Assembly: GCA_964247055.1 (NCBI GenBank)
Contig: OZ176057.1
Span: 620,001 to 684,000 of the forward strand
Source of the DNA: Paragordius varius
Taxonomy: Eukaryota; Nematomorpha
Length of the DNA stretch: 64,000 nucleotides
Direction: 5' to 3'
Position 1 is the stretch's first letter; every line of letters starts with the position of its first letter. Below the pieces are notes generated by a model, which had not been told where the DNA came from, searched no databases, and saw only the letters and a list, made by a program, of their open reading frames with translations. Shown in pieces: positions 46,441-58,280 of this stretch. The position numbers and the translations under genes are program-made.

Positions 46441-47120
46441 ATAGGTTTAAAGCACTTTAAGGGTTTCGAGTTTGTGGGCTAGGGTTAGGGTGAGGGATTG
46501 GAGTTGGTTCATTTTCTTAAAGAAGTCCGCAGGACTTCCTCGGGCTGCGAAGCAGGCCGAGACCTACACATTTCTTTTTAAGTTAATTCTTTGTCTCTGA
46601 AATTTTTAGCTTTTGATTTATTTTAAGGAAGGATATTCTTATTTTTCCTGTTTCTGTTTTTTGTTTAATTTGAATTCTATTTGACCGCAAACTTTTCAAT
46701 GCACAGATCATATGTTATTTTTATTGCCGTCTCTGGTTGATAGAATATTAAAGTGCGAGTTTATGGGCTGGGCTTATATAAATCAAAGCAATTTTTTATT
46801 TTTAATAGTTTTGTACTAATTTTGCAATATAAAGAAAATTTTTGGTTTAATTATGGAAGTAAACTGTTATTTGTAAAGTAACCGCAAAAAATTATATTTA
46901 AAGTAGAAAAGCTTAACGGAAAAATGACTCAACTCTGAATTTTATTTGATTACAAACTTTTCAATGTTATTTTTGCAGTGTTTGATCATATATAGGCTTT
47001 CGAGTTGGCGCTAGACTTAGAAAAATAAGTTTTGTATCTTTATTCTTTGGGTTTTAATTACGGAAATAGAAATGTTAATAACTGCTATGTGAAGTAACCG
47101 CAAAATTTAAGGTAGCGAAT
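46440..47120. repeat. diverged ~250-bp tandem units
   Basis: Similar blocks recur at about 46455, 46745 and 46995: CGAGTTTxTGGGCT, then GGTTTAATTA.GGAA, an ACTG.TAT stretch and AAGTAACCGCAAAA, and ATTTGACCGCAAACTTTTCAAT-like text. Units are strongly diverged and carry no ORF. Confidence 0.6.
46521..46565. repeat. double GC hairpin
   Basis: Two adjoining palindromes: GAAGTCCGCAGGACTTC, then CTCGGGCTGCGAAGCAGGCC followed by GAG. Both have 7-10-bp stems and 3-base loops. The GC content is sharply above the surroundings. A related single stretch, GAAGTACGCAGGACTTTCTT, is at about 43714. Confidence 0.8.
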
Positions 47121-47467
47121 TTTTTCTGAATTAGGACGGATATTTTCAAGACAAATTATCTAATTTTATACGCTGTTTGATTAACATTTTGTTCGTATCT
47201 ACTTTTAAAATATTTCAAAGCGCAAAACTTCAAATCTAATAATATTTTTTATCATTTTTTATACATTAGAACAGTACAAAGTGACTCAACTAGACAACAA
47301 ATAAAACTAATGAATTAACTACACAAGACACAAAACTTACACAAGAATGAATATGAAATCACAATGAATGAAGAATGATTTATATAATAAGATTCAATAA
47401 ATGATGATAATGTTTGATATATTGTTTTTTTAAAAAAATTAAAAAATATCAATAAATATATATAATA

Positions 47468-47481
47468 CCCCCCCCCCCCCC
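47468..47481. repeat. 14-base C homopolymer
   Basis: A run of 14 C followed by AAAGGGCG, at the left edge of the higher-GC island. The length is likely unreliable in any assembly. Confidence 0.85.
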
Positions 47482-47574
47482 AAAGGGCGAGAAAAAAAAT
47501 TAAAAAATATTCTAAGTCCAAAATTTTATTTTGAGCGTCCGGGAGTAAGAGTGCTCAAAATCAAATTTTAGACT

Positions 47575-47715
47575 TAGGGGCCTGACTCACTCTCTAATGG
47601 GATAAATAAATCCTCCTTTACACACGAGTGAGGAAAACAACTAAGGGCTGATTTCCCCCACTAGTGTGAAGGAAGATTTATTCCTCCCATTAGAGAGTGA
47701 GTTAGGCACAAAAAC
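47575..47715. repeat. ~45-bp inverted repeat at the island edge
   Basis: The left arm includes CTGACTCACTCTCTAATGGG and ATAAATAAATCCTCCTTTAC. The right arm includes AAGGAAGATTTATTCCTCCC and ATTAGAGAGTGAGTTAGGC. The arms differ by a few bases, with ~40 bp between. It could be the end of a fold-back element that brought in the island. Confidence 0.8.
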
Positions 47716-47719
47716 TCTC

Positions 47720-48305
47720 CACAAGTATAATGAGAGTTTGTTGTGCCTTCAAGCCGAAGAGTGTTCCCATCAATCAGCTCAAGGCGTGCGACTTGTTAGG
47801 TTCCGTGGAGGTCCCCGTTGCTCCGTTTCAACCGATCCCATTTCCCCAAAGAGTCAAAGTCAATCCACACCTAAAGATTAGATTTACCTCCTAATCCGTA
47901 GGCTCCTTTTCCCCTATGGTTCTTGTTCATGTGTCCTCCCATATTCGGCCAATCCCAAATTCCGGGGATTCGATCTCACCAGGGCTTCTGGAATCCGTGT
48001 TGAACGCCTTTCCCCATAGAGTTTATCCCAATACACCTAAATAATATATTTACCTTGTAATCAGCAGGCTCTTTTCGGTTCGATCCTTCATTTACTCACG
48101 AATCCATGTAGTCTTGAATCACGTGCCCAGGTGCCATTGGAGAAGAAGGCCTAAAGCCTTCAAATTGGCTCTTTCAACTAGCTTTCCCATATAATATTTT
48201 TTCTGATTGCAATCATAGGCGCTTAGATTTCCCAATACATCCATATATATACTCTGGTTTTCCAAATTGCAAATTACATAAACTAACAATTTTATGGACA
48301 CCTAA
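47720..48305. repeat. higher-GC island of ~165-bp tandem units
   Basis: Clearly richer in G+C than its flanks. At least two, probably three, diverged units: CAATCCACACCTAAAGAT, ATTTACCTCCTAATCCGTAG and GCTCCTTTTC at 47860 against CAATACACCTAAATAATAT, TTTACCTTGTAATCAGCAG and GCTCTTTTC at 48030, with a weaker third near 48230. Frames of 60-71 codons here translate repeats and are not genes. The origin is unknown: a satellite, an element body or a transferred fragment. Confidence 0.65.
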
Positions 48306-48309
48306 GCTT

Positions 48310-49015
48310 GTCCTTACATTTTCTTTTTAACTTATTTTGATTTTCTTTCTTAGCTCAATTCTTTATTATATGCTCTCTTTATCTATTAAATCAGCGGAAA
48401 TGGTTGGAATATGCTAATTATTTTATATAGGGTGCTATATAATTAATGTATTGCTTGCATAAATATGATATATTAAATTTTGCACATGGAATGCACAATT
48501 TCATTCAATTCATCTGATTATCACTACGATTATACCGATAAAGTTATCCCACGGAAATTTTAGCCCTCTTAATAATGAGAAAATATTTGGAAATTCTTTT
48601 ATCATAATAAATGGATATCATGTCATTTTATATATGACTTCAAAATTCTAAAATATTCCCAAGATGTGGGATATATAATTTGCCAGAAACACCAATTACG
48701 CTAACTCACAAGATTTTACTTGCAGAGTATATTAAATTATTAATTTAATTTAGATTGACGTGTGCATAGATGCTGGAAGACAATCGATCTATCAAGGGAG
48801 ATATTAAAAGTACTACTCTTGTATTAACCTCAGTGTTTCTATCCCAAATGATTTGTTATGGATCATCAGATGGTGTATTCCTATCACTCGGATGCTTCTT
48901 GAATGTTGATAATCTTTAATTTAAAATTTTCCAAACTGTTGTTTATAGAATAAATTTTTAAATTTTATTTTAGCTATTATTTGTAATATATTTTACGTTA
49001 AAAACGATTTCACTT
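48310..49015. other. AT-rich DNA, nothing recognised
   Basis: No ORF, hairpin or match to other parts of the window was noticed. Confidence 0.45.
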
Positions 49016-49019
49016 ATAT

Positions 49020-49370
49020 GTTAAAATGAATAAACACTTTTTTAAGCCAAAATATATGGTAAATATTGTCAAGATAATGTAAGCAAGAGAATTAGTTTAT
49101 AAGATATTAAAAATATATATTAAAAACTGTTTTGTATGTTTTTTACGCATACAAATATTTTTTATAGTGCTTACTGGTTTTAAAATGAAGGTTAAATGTA
49201 TTTTGAACTATCATTTAAATATTTATTGGGATTGTTGGAAGTAAAATAAGGAATATTGAATAAATATAACATAATATAACTTCAAAATCAAAACCATTTT
49301 TATTTTGTAAAAATTTCTGTGTTGATATTTCAAGTAAAATCGAACAAAACATTTGATTTGTCTAACTCCG
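49020..49370. repeat. ~340-bp dispersed repeat, copy 2
   Basis: Direct-orientation match to 40735-41085 with small indels; here it lacks part of the segment around ATGTTATAATGCAATTAC. It suggests one origin for the two flanks of the minisatellite region. Confidence 0.8.
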
Positions 49371-49374
49371 AAGC

Positions 49375-50160
49375 TTCATTACACTAATTTTCCAAGTTTT
49401 TTTTATTAAAAATGATAAACCTGCTAGGATGGGTAAACAATTACAAAAAGTAAATGTAAATAATTATAAACCTAATAATTTATAAAAACTTTTGTAATAA
49501 TTGAAAACAATATTTATTGTGTTTCTCAGGGATGACGGGTTTTTTTTGATTTAATTAAATATTAAGTAAGATAGAATGGAAAACGTAATTTTCGTTAATT
49601 TTTTATATATTAAAATCCGATTTTTGCATTTTAGATGATTTACTTTATGAATGACGAAGTTCATTGCAACCTAAGTTTAATTGTTTAAAATATAATCTGT
49701 TATAAGTTATTTTGATGGCTTTTAAAATTTGAGACAGAAAACACAAAACAGCTGCCTATGTATTTTAATTATAGTCTTTTAGCCATAAAACAAAACGCTT
49801 AAAATTTTTATAACTTGTTTATATAAATACAAGAAAAATTAAAAGAAAATACCCTTTTTTGAGATAACCTCGTAGAAGTGGAGCTTTTGAAAAACTGCAA
49901 ATTATAGTATATACATAGAGACTAAAAATTTTATTCTTTTATTAGGCTTAAATAAGGTTTACTTAATAAGTTTATTATCCCACGTTACTTCAAGGGCTGT
50001 TAAATTGTTAGAGAATTTTTTTAAAAACAATAATATGGTATTATTTTTATAATTCCATTCGCTTTATATGCTGTTTCATGACCGCAGGTTGTTTTATTGT
50101 AAGGATACATAATTTGTAAAAATTAAAGAAATTTATTTTTCCCATGCCTAAACAATCGAT
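49375..50160. other. AT-rich DNA, nothing recognised
   Basis: Low-complexity sequence without supported genes or repeats. Confidence 0.45.
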
Positions 50161-50204
50161 AATATTATATAAATTATGTATATAGCATCAACAGAATGGT
50201 TTAT

Positions 50205-50592
50205 GTTGCCATTTATTGACCGGGACCCAAAGCTCATTATGGAAACCCAAAAATTGTCCTCTTTCTTTCTCGTAACTAAAAATGCACATATATACAGTAA
50301 AAATTAAAATTTTACGGACAAAATGTAAAAATATAAAGAAACGAATATTTTCATCTAAAAGATAACCATACTTTTTAAAACCTTAATTATTCCTACATAA
50401 ACTATTTAGTTACAATTGTAAGACATAGAATTGATAAGGCTAGTAATATATATCTATATTCCACACTTTGCCATTTTAAACAATGAGTCTTAAAAAAATA
50501 AAGAATTAAAAAGTATGGATGTCTTTTACAAAAAAATGTTTGTCTTAATATTTTTTTTACGTTTTGTCCGTATAATTCAATATTTACTATAA
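50205..50592. mobile_element. ACAGTAAAAATTGA-type MITE with flank shared with 62 kb
   Basis: Inverted ends ATACAGTAAAAATTAAAATT and the complement at about 50560-50591 with ACGTTTTGTCCGTATAATT. The 90 bp to its left (GCCATTTATTGACCGGGACC and onward) recurs inverted at about 61985-62045 beside another end of the family. The shared block may belong to a larger parent element. Confidence 0.75.
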
Positions 50593-51139
50593 TTATTGAT
50601 GGTTATTATAGGCATAAAAGACAAATATGAATATGTCGGCAAATTTCAATCCAACAAACAGTAAATATATGTATTTGAAAGCCTAAAGGGGTATTAATTT
50701 ATATGTCAGCAGCCATGTATGCGATTTTTTCGTTTTTAGTGTTACATTTTTGAAAATTATGGAGGAAAAATACAGTGCACAATTTAATATACTAATAGAA
50801 TAAAATATCTCATACATAGCAACAGGCATTTAAACCAAATATCCCTTTAACCATTTAAACCAAAGATTTAGCCTATAAAATTGCTCTTTACCGTATATAG
50901 GGCATGCAATTTTATTTTTTTATGATAAGCCAAAAATTAAAATAATGCGAAAAATAAAAATCGCAAGCAGCTGATATTAATTCACATATTGCAACTTTCT
51001 ATGTTAGCCATAATTTAAAATAAATAAAGGATAACAACATGGGGTTTAAAAAATTTTAAATATTAATTTAATTTTTTTTTAATTTTTTTAGGGATAAAAA
51101 AGGCAATATGAGATGATATTGTAAAAATATATGATTTGC

Positions 51140-54100
51140 TTACATGTTGTAAAGGCTAAATCGAAAACTGTTGGATAACTTTTGATTGTTCATTCTAAGA
51201 ATATTTAAGAATTCCTTGCCTTTGGCCACAAAAACTTCAGGTCCATATGGTCCGGAATACATTCTAACATAGATTTTGCGGGCTGGTACTTTGACAATTT
51301 TTAACTACACAATATAAATATAAACAAAATTAGTTTATAAAATTATACGTGTGGTGCAACCTATTTTGGTTAAACACATTTTTCTATTGCCCCCAAACTT
51401 ATTATTATACGCTTTTAATATATAATTAATTATAAAATGTAGAGTTTTAAATTGTATTTGCATATTTAAATACTTATCGTATTCCCAGAGGCTTAGCTGG
51501 GTAAAGGGGCTGATGGACCAGGCGCAATACTTGAAGTGTCGCCGAATTTTAAAAAGTAATTTTATTTCAAAAAAATAGGTATTTAAAAGTTATTAATATA
51601 GTAAAAAAACACCCATTTATGAGTGGAATTTAAGGGAATGCATGGAGGGGGCGCCAGAAATGCAAGCTACGCCTCTGCGCAGCCCATGCTAGTTCGAGTG
51701 ATTTTTTCACCAAATGTTACAAAAAAACGATTGCGATTACTTTAATATACTGTTAGCGTATACTTTTTAAATTTGTGAGAGGCAATTGTTTGACTTAAAA
51801 AAAATTATATATTGGTGGACACACGTTAATCTATATATTTATGGTTAATTTTTTTTCAAAATATCATTCTTGTGCTTTATATATAATACTTTGGTTTTTT
51901 TCAATAAAAATTATGAGAGATGGCTTTAGATACAGAAAAGGGTAATACTAGTGCCTTATAAATGTATTTTTTGGCATTTTCTTGCTTTGTAGCAAATTAT
52001 ATTACTCCTTACTAACGCTATCTGGCAAAAATATATAATAAAAAACTATCAATATATTTTTCTACACACTGTATTTACATAACAAAAAAACAATAATGAA
52101 ATGGAACAAATAAATATATTGATATATATAAACTCTTTTGTCAAGGGGTTCGGGAGGATGTTTTCCGTATTTTGGATTCAAAAAAACGTACATTGTAAGA
52201 CTTTGTCCGCCTTCAGAAACGACATTTTGCATAAAGTTATCATTGCCATCGGACTCAGAAGGGTGAGCCCATAATGGGACAGTAAGCTCCATAGTTTTAT
52301 CTAGATGTTTTTTTGAATAAACAGATACAATAAAAATTGAAATTATATAAAAACGTAAAAACGTTAAGACAAATGTTTTTTTTTCAAAATACAACCATAA
52401 ACTTGATTTTTAATAGTACTTATTTAATTTGCAAAGTTGGAAATAGAGATGCAAATTGGTTATAATTTTAATTTTCGCAATTAAAAGTTATATGGAAAAA
52501 TAAATTTGCCAATTGTATCCTTTAACAACAAAATTATGTGTTAGTTTTAACACTTCGATTCAAATTGGGGTATTTAAATACCCCAGATTAAATTTAAATT
52601 AATATTTTGAAAAAACTACTGAAGGAAACGGTCCCAATTTAAATTTATGTTTCTATCCTGATAAATATTTTATAAATATGCCAAAACATCTTGATAAAAT
52701 TTTGTTTTGAAAAAAAAGCTCCATCTCAAACTACTTCGACGCCATTTTTATTTTACAAAATTTTTGCAAAATATCGTCTTTATTTAATTTTAAGGGTTAA
52801 ACTAAAGCTAATTTTTTATATAAATTACATCTAACACTGATAGAAATAGAAAAAGCGGTTTAGTTTGTATAATTTTTCAATTTTACAATTTGACACATGT
52901 CACGTTGACGAAATTTTTACCTTTCGGTTTTAGCTTAAAATAAGGAATATCAAGTATTTTTGAATAAATTTTTTTATATATTTCGGTTTATTAATGTTAG
53001 ATAAGTGCAAAATTTTGCCATGGTTTCGATTCCTTCTATATTTTTTAAAGAATTTAATTTTAAACAAGCCTGGGGTATCCAACTACCCCAATTTGAATCG
53101 AAGGACCAAAATGAGTGTGTTGTATCCAAGTGTTAATTGGAATTTAATTATAAATGGATATCATTTTAAAAACATTATTTATATTCTAGGTGGTATTTTT
53201 AAACCGAACGCCCAAAAAAATCTCAATTGCGAACAAAGGGATGAAAAGTGTTATTTCTGTAAATTATGAAATTTACTTGATTAAAATTTATAAAAACCAA
53301 AATCGTTTTCAGATTTTTTTCTAAAAAATGTTTAGTGATTATACATGAGAACCGGCCGGAGCTAAATACAATTTTAAAATTTTTTCTTAACTGTTTTCAT
53401 TAGGGCGTTCTGCAATTTTCTCAAAACAGTCAATTAAATATTCTCCAATAAAGGTTTAATTTTTTGTTAAAAAATTAACCTATTAGTCCCAAAAGAAATA
53501 GGGAGGAATTATTATTAAATATTTGATTAGTTAATAACAAAAATGCAAAGTTTTGCCATACCCAACAAAGTTGTCGATATCTCATGAATAATATTAAGAA
53601 ATTATTTTTTAAATCCTTGAAAAAAAATGACTTACTTTGATCGTTTTCCCCGTTAAAATATTTGTAAAAGGGTCTCTGATATGAAACATGTAAGCCCATG
53701 GCATAATCTTGCCCAGAATACTGAGCAGAGACAGCCAGAATCTCTTGATAAAATCGAACTTCATAAAAATAATTACGGCACACAATCTTGAACGGGGGAC
53801 ACCAATGTGGACAAAAATCAGGTTGTTCACTATAAATATATATAAATTAAAACGGAAAATATAAATATAAATACTTTTTCCCTAAGATAAACATATTCCT
53901 TTTTTAGATACTCCTAAAATTTTAAAATACATAATTAATTTTTAGAGTACAGTCATGTATATATAGAATTGACAAAGATTCGTTTTTAAATGATTATAAC
54001 TTGTTTTTAATTGTTTTGATGTTCGTTCAACATGCGCATTTTTAAGCCTTATGTTGAAAGACATAAACATCAAAACAATTAAAAACAAATTTTAATCATT

Positions 54101-57050
54101 TAAAAACGAATGTTTGTCAATTCTACATATACATGACTGTAATATACATCTCTATTTCATACTTTGCGTTTCAAAAACAATTCCGTTTTTATTTTTACAG
54201 TATAATGAAATAATAATTAATATAAAACATCCATAAAATCTCAATTTTTTTAAATATATAGCCTATTATTTTGGGTGAAAAATAAGTTTTAGACCCTTGA
54301 TTATATATTCCACAACTCTCTTCATTCAAGTTATAAAAAATTAAGGATTAGGTAATATGATTAGTTTTTTTTCTATTTTTTAGCCGTAAAATTTGTCTAC
54401 GAAACAATATACTGATTAACATACATACTTACTTTTTATTCAGAGTGTACTCTTTAATATCTTGATTTAACTCATAGTAAAACTTTAAGAAACGACTCAA
54501 GTATGGTTCCCGTGTAGCATCAATGTCTAAAAGGTATTTCCAAAATTTCAAATCATTTTCCACCACATCATACGTGGGTTTTTTCCAGGAAGATTTAATT
54601 TTAGGTTCTGACTTATAATTTGAATTATAATTGCCATGTTGTGACTGTTTGCTTTTGGAGGAGGGAAATGATAAACTTTGGTCTTCTTGTAAAAATATAG
54701 TATATAGACAAAAGGTAAAAACAAAAAATGAGAATATATTTTTTTAAAAAAGACAACCATATACTTTTTCATAAACTTTTTTTTACACAAATGATATTGA
54801 AAATCAAGGGTGTCCAACACAAATGGCTTCGCGGCGGCATTTTTGGATCAAAAAATTCGGGTCGCATTTGGAGAAAATATATGGGTATCCACAAATATTT
54901 CAATAGATTTTAGATCTAAGACTGTAAAAACAATATATTTTAACATTTTTTGCAAATCCATTGCCGATTGAAAATTTATCAGAAACTTGTTTAAGAAATA
55001 ATTTTTTCTTAGATTTTGTTAAATTTTGTATTTGAAATTTCTTGCAGGCAGCAGAATTATGTTGGAGGGCTGCGTTTTGAACACCCTTCTTTTAAATTAT
55101 ATCATTTAGTATATTACATATCAATTCCAATTTCTCAAACCAAAACAATTATTTTAGTTTCATAAATATTGAAATACATAAAAAACAGTAGAGAATTGTT
55201 TTTAAATACAAAATTATTTGACTATTTTGTCTGAATAAATTCATTTTTTACTGTTCTTGTCTGTAAATTCTTTTTGATCGTTTTCCCAATGATCGTTGTG
55301 AATATGATATGTTGTGTGTGGTTCTGGTTCAATATTCTCATTGGGAGGCAACTCAGATTTTGGATTCCAAGATTTAGTTTCCACGCTTTTATATGATTTA
55401 ATTTCTGGCGATGCTTTTTGATTCCAATCCGTAGTTTTTTCATCGTCACCATTGTGCGGATCGTTATGTTTTAGATCATATTCATATCCATGCGTTTCAT
55501 CATAACCGTAGGCGTCGGGTCTAAATATTAAATTTGTTTTATAACATTTTCTCTCTTATATAAAAGTTTTGCCAGTCAATTTGACACTTCATAACCTTTC
55601 TTTTTTGTCATAGTTTAACTTTTAGGATAATTTTATATCCCAGAGTTCAATTTCGTAAATAAACTACAGTTTTTAAAAATTATTTAAAATATAATTACCA
55701 AACACTGTTCTGATTTACTAGGTAAGGCTTATGGTTTTTAGTTTTGTGATTTTTAGAGTTTAAAATTGGGACAGCTTAAAAGAACGATCTAAACGAACAG
55801 CTGATATTAATATCAAAATATATCAAGTTTTTGCTGGTTAAATGTAGCCCGAAAGCTTTTTAAAGTTTGTTTACATTTTCTAACCATAAATTACATTTCT
55901 TTGCCTGTTTCATTAGCGATTTAAAAAAATCGTAGAAAAAAATGCCGGTTAAAAGTTTGAAATGAGAATTTTTTTACAATTTTGTATTTTTTAAAAAATT
56001 CATTTTGTATAATGCGCCTTAAGAGAGCATATTTTTAAATTCGGCTTATAGTTTCAAATGCTTTTTAAAATATTACTATGAATCGCTCTGGTCGATAAAA
56101 TAAACCCAAAAGGCGATGAAATGTTAACCATTTCTCAGTCCAAGGCTCAGTTTTTTTCAATCCATCGAAACAAATTAGTATTTTGGATGATTTAAACAAA
56201 AGGTTCTGTTGGTCAAAGCTGTAATTTTATTTTAAACATAAGCTCATATTATAATTGGCTATTTAAGTTTTTGTACAATTTGAATACTAGTGCAAAACGT
56301 ATTTTATGTTTACAGATATCTCTTTTTTTGTAAACAAAGTGTATATTAGTAGAATTCCCTTTCTCTTACTTCTAAAGTACCTACAATACATTTAATTTGC
56401 TATTCAAATCCAAATATATTATAAAAAAATCAAAAAATAGCGATCTTTGGCAAAAAATATTTGTCATTTTATTTTTACGTTTTGTAATATCCGTATAATT
56501 TTAATTTTTACTGTATAAAAAAATCTTACTGTCCTTCATTTTGATAGGCTAAGATTGGTTCCCAGTCTTGTTCTTCTTCCCAGTCCTCACCATTCTTTTC
56601 AACAGATTTTTTTATAATCGTTTTGGAACGATTTGAGGCGACCTCTAGATTTTTTTTCATCATAAGACATAATAATTTTTACAAACTTTATTATTATATT
56701 TATGTTTGTCAAAGTAAAGATATATCGTAATGAGGATTTTTATTGTTATATTTGATAAATCCGCTAAAAGGCCATATACTGCATAGTTTAAACTCGGTTA
56801 ACATCATATATTATTAATAAATTGCCAGCTTAAAACAACCCAAAATGTAATTTTAATTTTCATCAAAGGAATAAAAAACAGTGTTTAAAATTGCTTTATA
56901 TATACCATTTTTAGGAAGAGATTTCGCATCGGATTCCAATGATGGGGTATTCACAATAAAGGCTGGTAAAGCCTTATCAGACTCATTGTAACACTGTATT
57001 AATGGGAATAAATATATGAAGGCCAAAAGAATGCTCCCCTTTAATACCAT
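51140..57050 (-). CDS. secreted SOUL/heme-binding family protein, gene A
   Basis: Exons (minus strand, 5' to 3'): 57050-56906, 56644-56530, 55520-55252, 54685-54431, 53829-53636, 52300-52134, 51304-51140. Exon 1 gives a signal peptide (MVLKGSILLAFIYLFPLIQC). Exons 2-4 give an acidic, Asn/His/Lys-rich region ending in a folded-looking segment (LKFWKYLLDIDATREPYLSR). Exons 5-7 are the SOUL domain, which binds tetrapyrroles in characterised homologues: CPPFKIVCRNYFYEVRFYQE, LTVPLW, LTMYVFLNPKYGKHPPEPLD, VPARKIYVRMYSGPYGPEVF. Cysteines at the domain start fit an extracellular protein. Exon 4 is two bases too long for its neighbours' phases (see findings). The last exon has a stop at 51140, but a GTAAGC donor overlaps it, so a short final exon is possible. 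About 435 residues if the frame is continuous. Confidence 0.88.
52319..52420. mobile_element. partial ACAGTAAAAATTGA-type MITE
   Basis: ATACAATAAAAATTGAAATT, then ACGTAAAAACGTTAAGACAA and the poly-T/CAAAATACAACCATA segment. Left half only, in the intron just upstream (on the gene's strand) of gene A exon 52300-52134. Confidence 0.65.
52552..53130. mobile_element. ~560-bp dispersed element, copy 2
   Basis: Better preserved copy of 30405-30930. The inverted ends are CTTCGATTCAAATTGGGGTA and TACCCCAATTTGAATCGAAG. It also contains a 50-bp segment (near 52880-52925) missing from copy 1. It lies in gene A's intron between exons 53636 and 52300. Confidence 0.85.
53949..54140. repeat. long fold-back hairpin in gene A intron
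   Basis: Arms 53949-54033 and 54051-54140 are reverse complements over about 85 bp with few mismatches; the outer ends read ACAGTCATGTATAT and ATATACATGACTGT. The loop is only 17 bases. It would be transcribed within gene A's pre-mRNA (minus strand). Confidence 0.9.
54805..55089. mobile_element. hAT-like MITE, both ends present
   Basis: Starts CAAGGGTGTCCAACACAAAT with GCTTCGCGGCGGCAT. Ends GGAGGGCTGCGTTTTGAACA and CCCTT. This is the hAT pattern with GGGTGTCCAA termini followed by GCGGGCCGCA-like subterminal sequence. At 285 bp there is no coding capacity. In gene A's intron between exons 55252 and 54685. Confidence 0.75.
55600..56430. other. gene A intron 2, no further features
   Basis: AT-rich intronic sequence between exons 56530 and 55520; no repeat clearly recognised. 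Confidence 0.45.
56440..56518. mobile_element. partial ACAGTAAAAATTGA-type MITE, right half
   Basis: AAAATATTTGTCATTTTATT, TTTACGTTTTGTAATATCC and TAATTTTAATTTTTACTGTA. It abuts gene A's exon 2 donor at 56529. Confidence 0.7.
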
Positions 57051-58280
57051 AATAAATATTTATAGATGGAATGAAATATAAAATCTACAGGGGGTGTTAA
57101 TAATATTTTATGATGACAAATTTTTATTATCAGTTAAAAGAGGAGATTAATTTAGGTTTAATAACACACGTACTAAATTTGACATATTTTAAACTTTTGC
57201 CATTTTGACATAATATTTGACAGATGAGGCATTTTTTATATCCATGACCCTTTCTTTACCTTACAAAATTATAAATAGGATAGATGCATTTCATACCATC
57301 TTAAATTTCGGTTAAAATTTTAAACAAATACACATTTGAATAATGTTTAATACTATGTATATTTTCTCTAAAAATAAAATTTTAAGCATTAAATTAGAGT
57401 TTAAATTCCAATATTTTAAAAATTTAATGGGTAGGTTATTAAAAAACAACTTTTTGACTTGCAAATCAAATGAATGCAAGTTTCATCTTGAAGATGGGTG
57501 ATAAACGGCATAAGTCTTGTCTTTTGCTTATGAATGTAACATTTTTTTGGCACTTTTGGGGATTTTGCACTTACTTTTGAAATGCCTAAAAAATGTATGG
57601 AATATATATAAAACACCTATACTTGTCTTCACATGATAAAAATTTCAGTGTGTTTAAGTTTGAAACGTATATCTGAGTGTTTATAGTTTTTATAAGTAAA
57701 AAACTTGTTGAATCTTAATTGCACGATTATCTATATATTCAAAAGTGGAAACATGTCGATTTGATGGAATACTAAAATTAAATATATGGTTGTTCCATAT
57801 AAATCAGTTGGCTGCAAAAAAATATTATACAAGTGCCATGCCCTGACACATTTGCAGATATTTATATTTAAAATAAATACATTTTAATAAATAATTCAGG
57901 ACCATAAGAAACTACGTTTAGGGCCGCGGTTTGAGCTCCGATGATATAATTAGCATTATTTTCAATTATTTTTCATCCATTGACCTAATGCAAAAATAAT
58001 TTGAATATAATAGGGTTAAATTTATATGGCTTACGAATGTTAATAAAATTTTTCTCATTATGTCAGTTTTAAAATTTGTATTATCACATTTTAATATGTA
58101 GAGGCGACGGTAATCCATTGACCTGGAAAAATAGTTTGTTTTAACTTAACTAAAACTATGGCTGTCATATAATTTTGTGTTATTTTAAAATTAACACTTT
58201 TTACGTTTTTAGGCAAAATTATCACACAATAAAACATTTTTAGAGTTGACGACTTTAATCAATTTTCTATATTCGCTTCA
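57051..58280. promoter_or_regulatory. shared upstream region of the divergent SOUL genes
   Basis: The 1.23 kb between the two start codons is the only place for both promoters unless there are upstream noncoding exons. It holds an hAT-like fragment at about 57785-57945. No TATA box or other element can be singled out in such AT-rich DNA. Confidence 0.45.
57785..57945. mobile_element. hAT-like fragment between the SOUL genes
   Basis: CTGACACATTTGCAGATATT and onward, and TTTAGGGCCGCGGTTTGAGC. The same sequence occurs inverted at about 63700-63785 (CTCAAACTGCGGCCCTAAAA and CATCTGCAAATGTGTCAAAT). Confidence 0.7.

Noticed and set aside
46470-46500. Telomere-like GGGTTAGGG sequence
   Set aside because: A single short occurrence inside a diverged 250-bp unit, not a tandem telomeric run.
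47666-47881. 71-codon open frame as a gene
   Set aside because: It runs from an inverted-repeat arm into the ~165-bp tandem units and has no splice or family support.
47940-48000. tRNA or tRNA-derived SINE (ATTCGATC resembles a B box)
   Set aside because: No T-arm or other stems can be formed around it on either strand and no A box was found at the right distance.
54548-54820. 90-codon minus-strand frame as a separate gene
   Set aside because: It overlaps gene A exon 4 in another frame and extends into intron and MITE sequence.
57416-57616. 66-codon minus-strand frame as a gene between the SOUL genes
   Set aside because: No splice signals, family resemblance or paralogue; expected by chance at this density.
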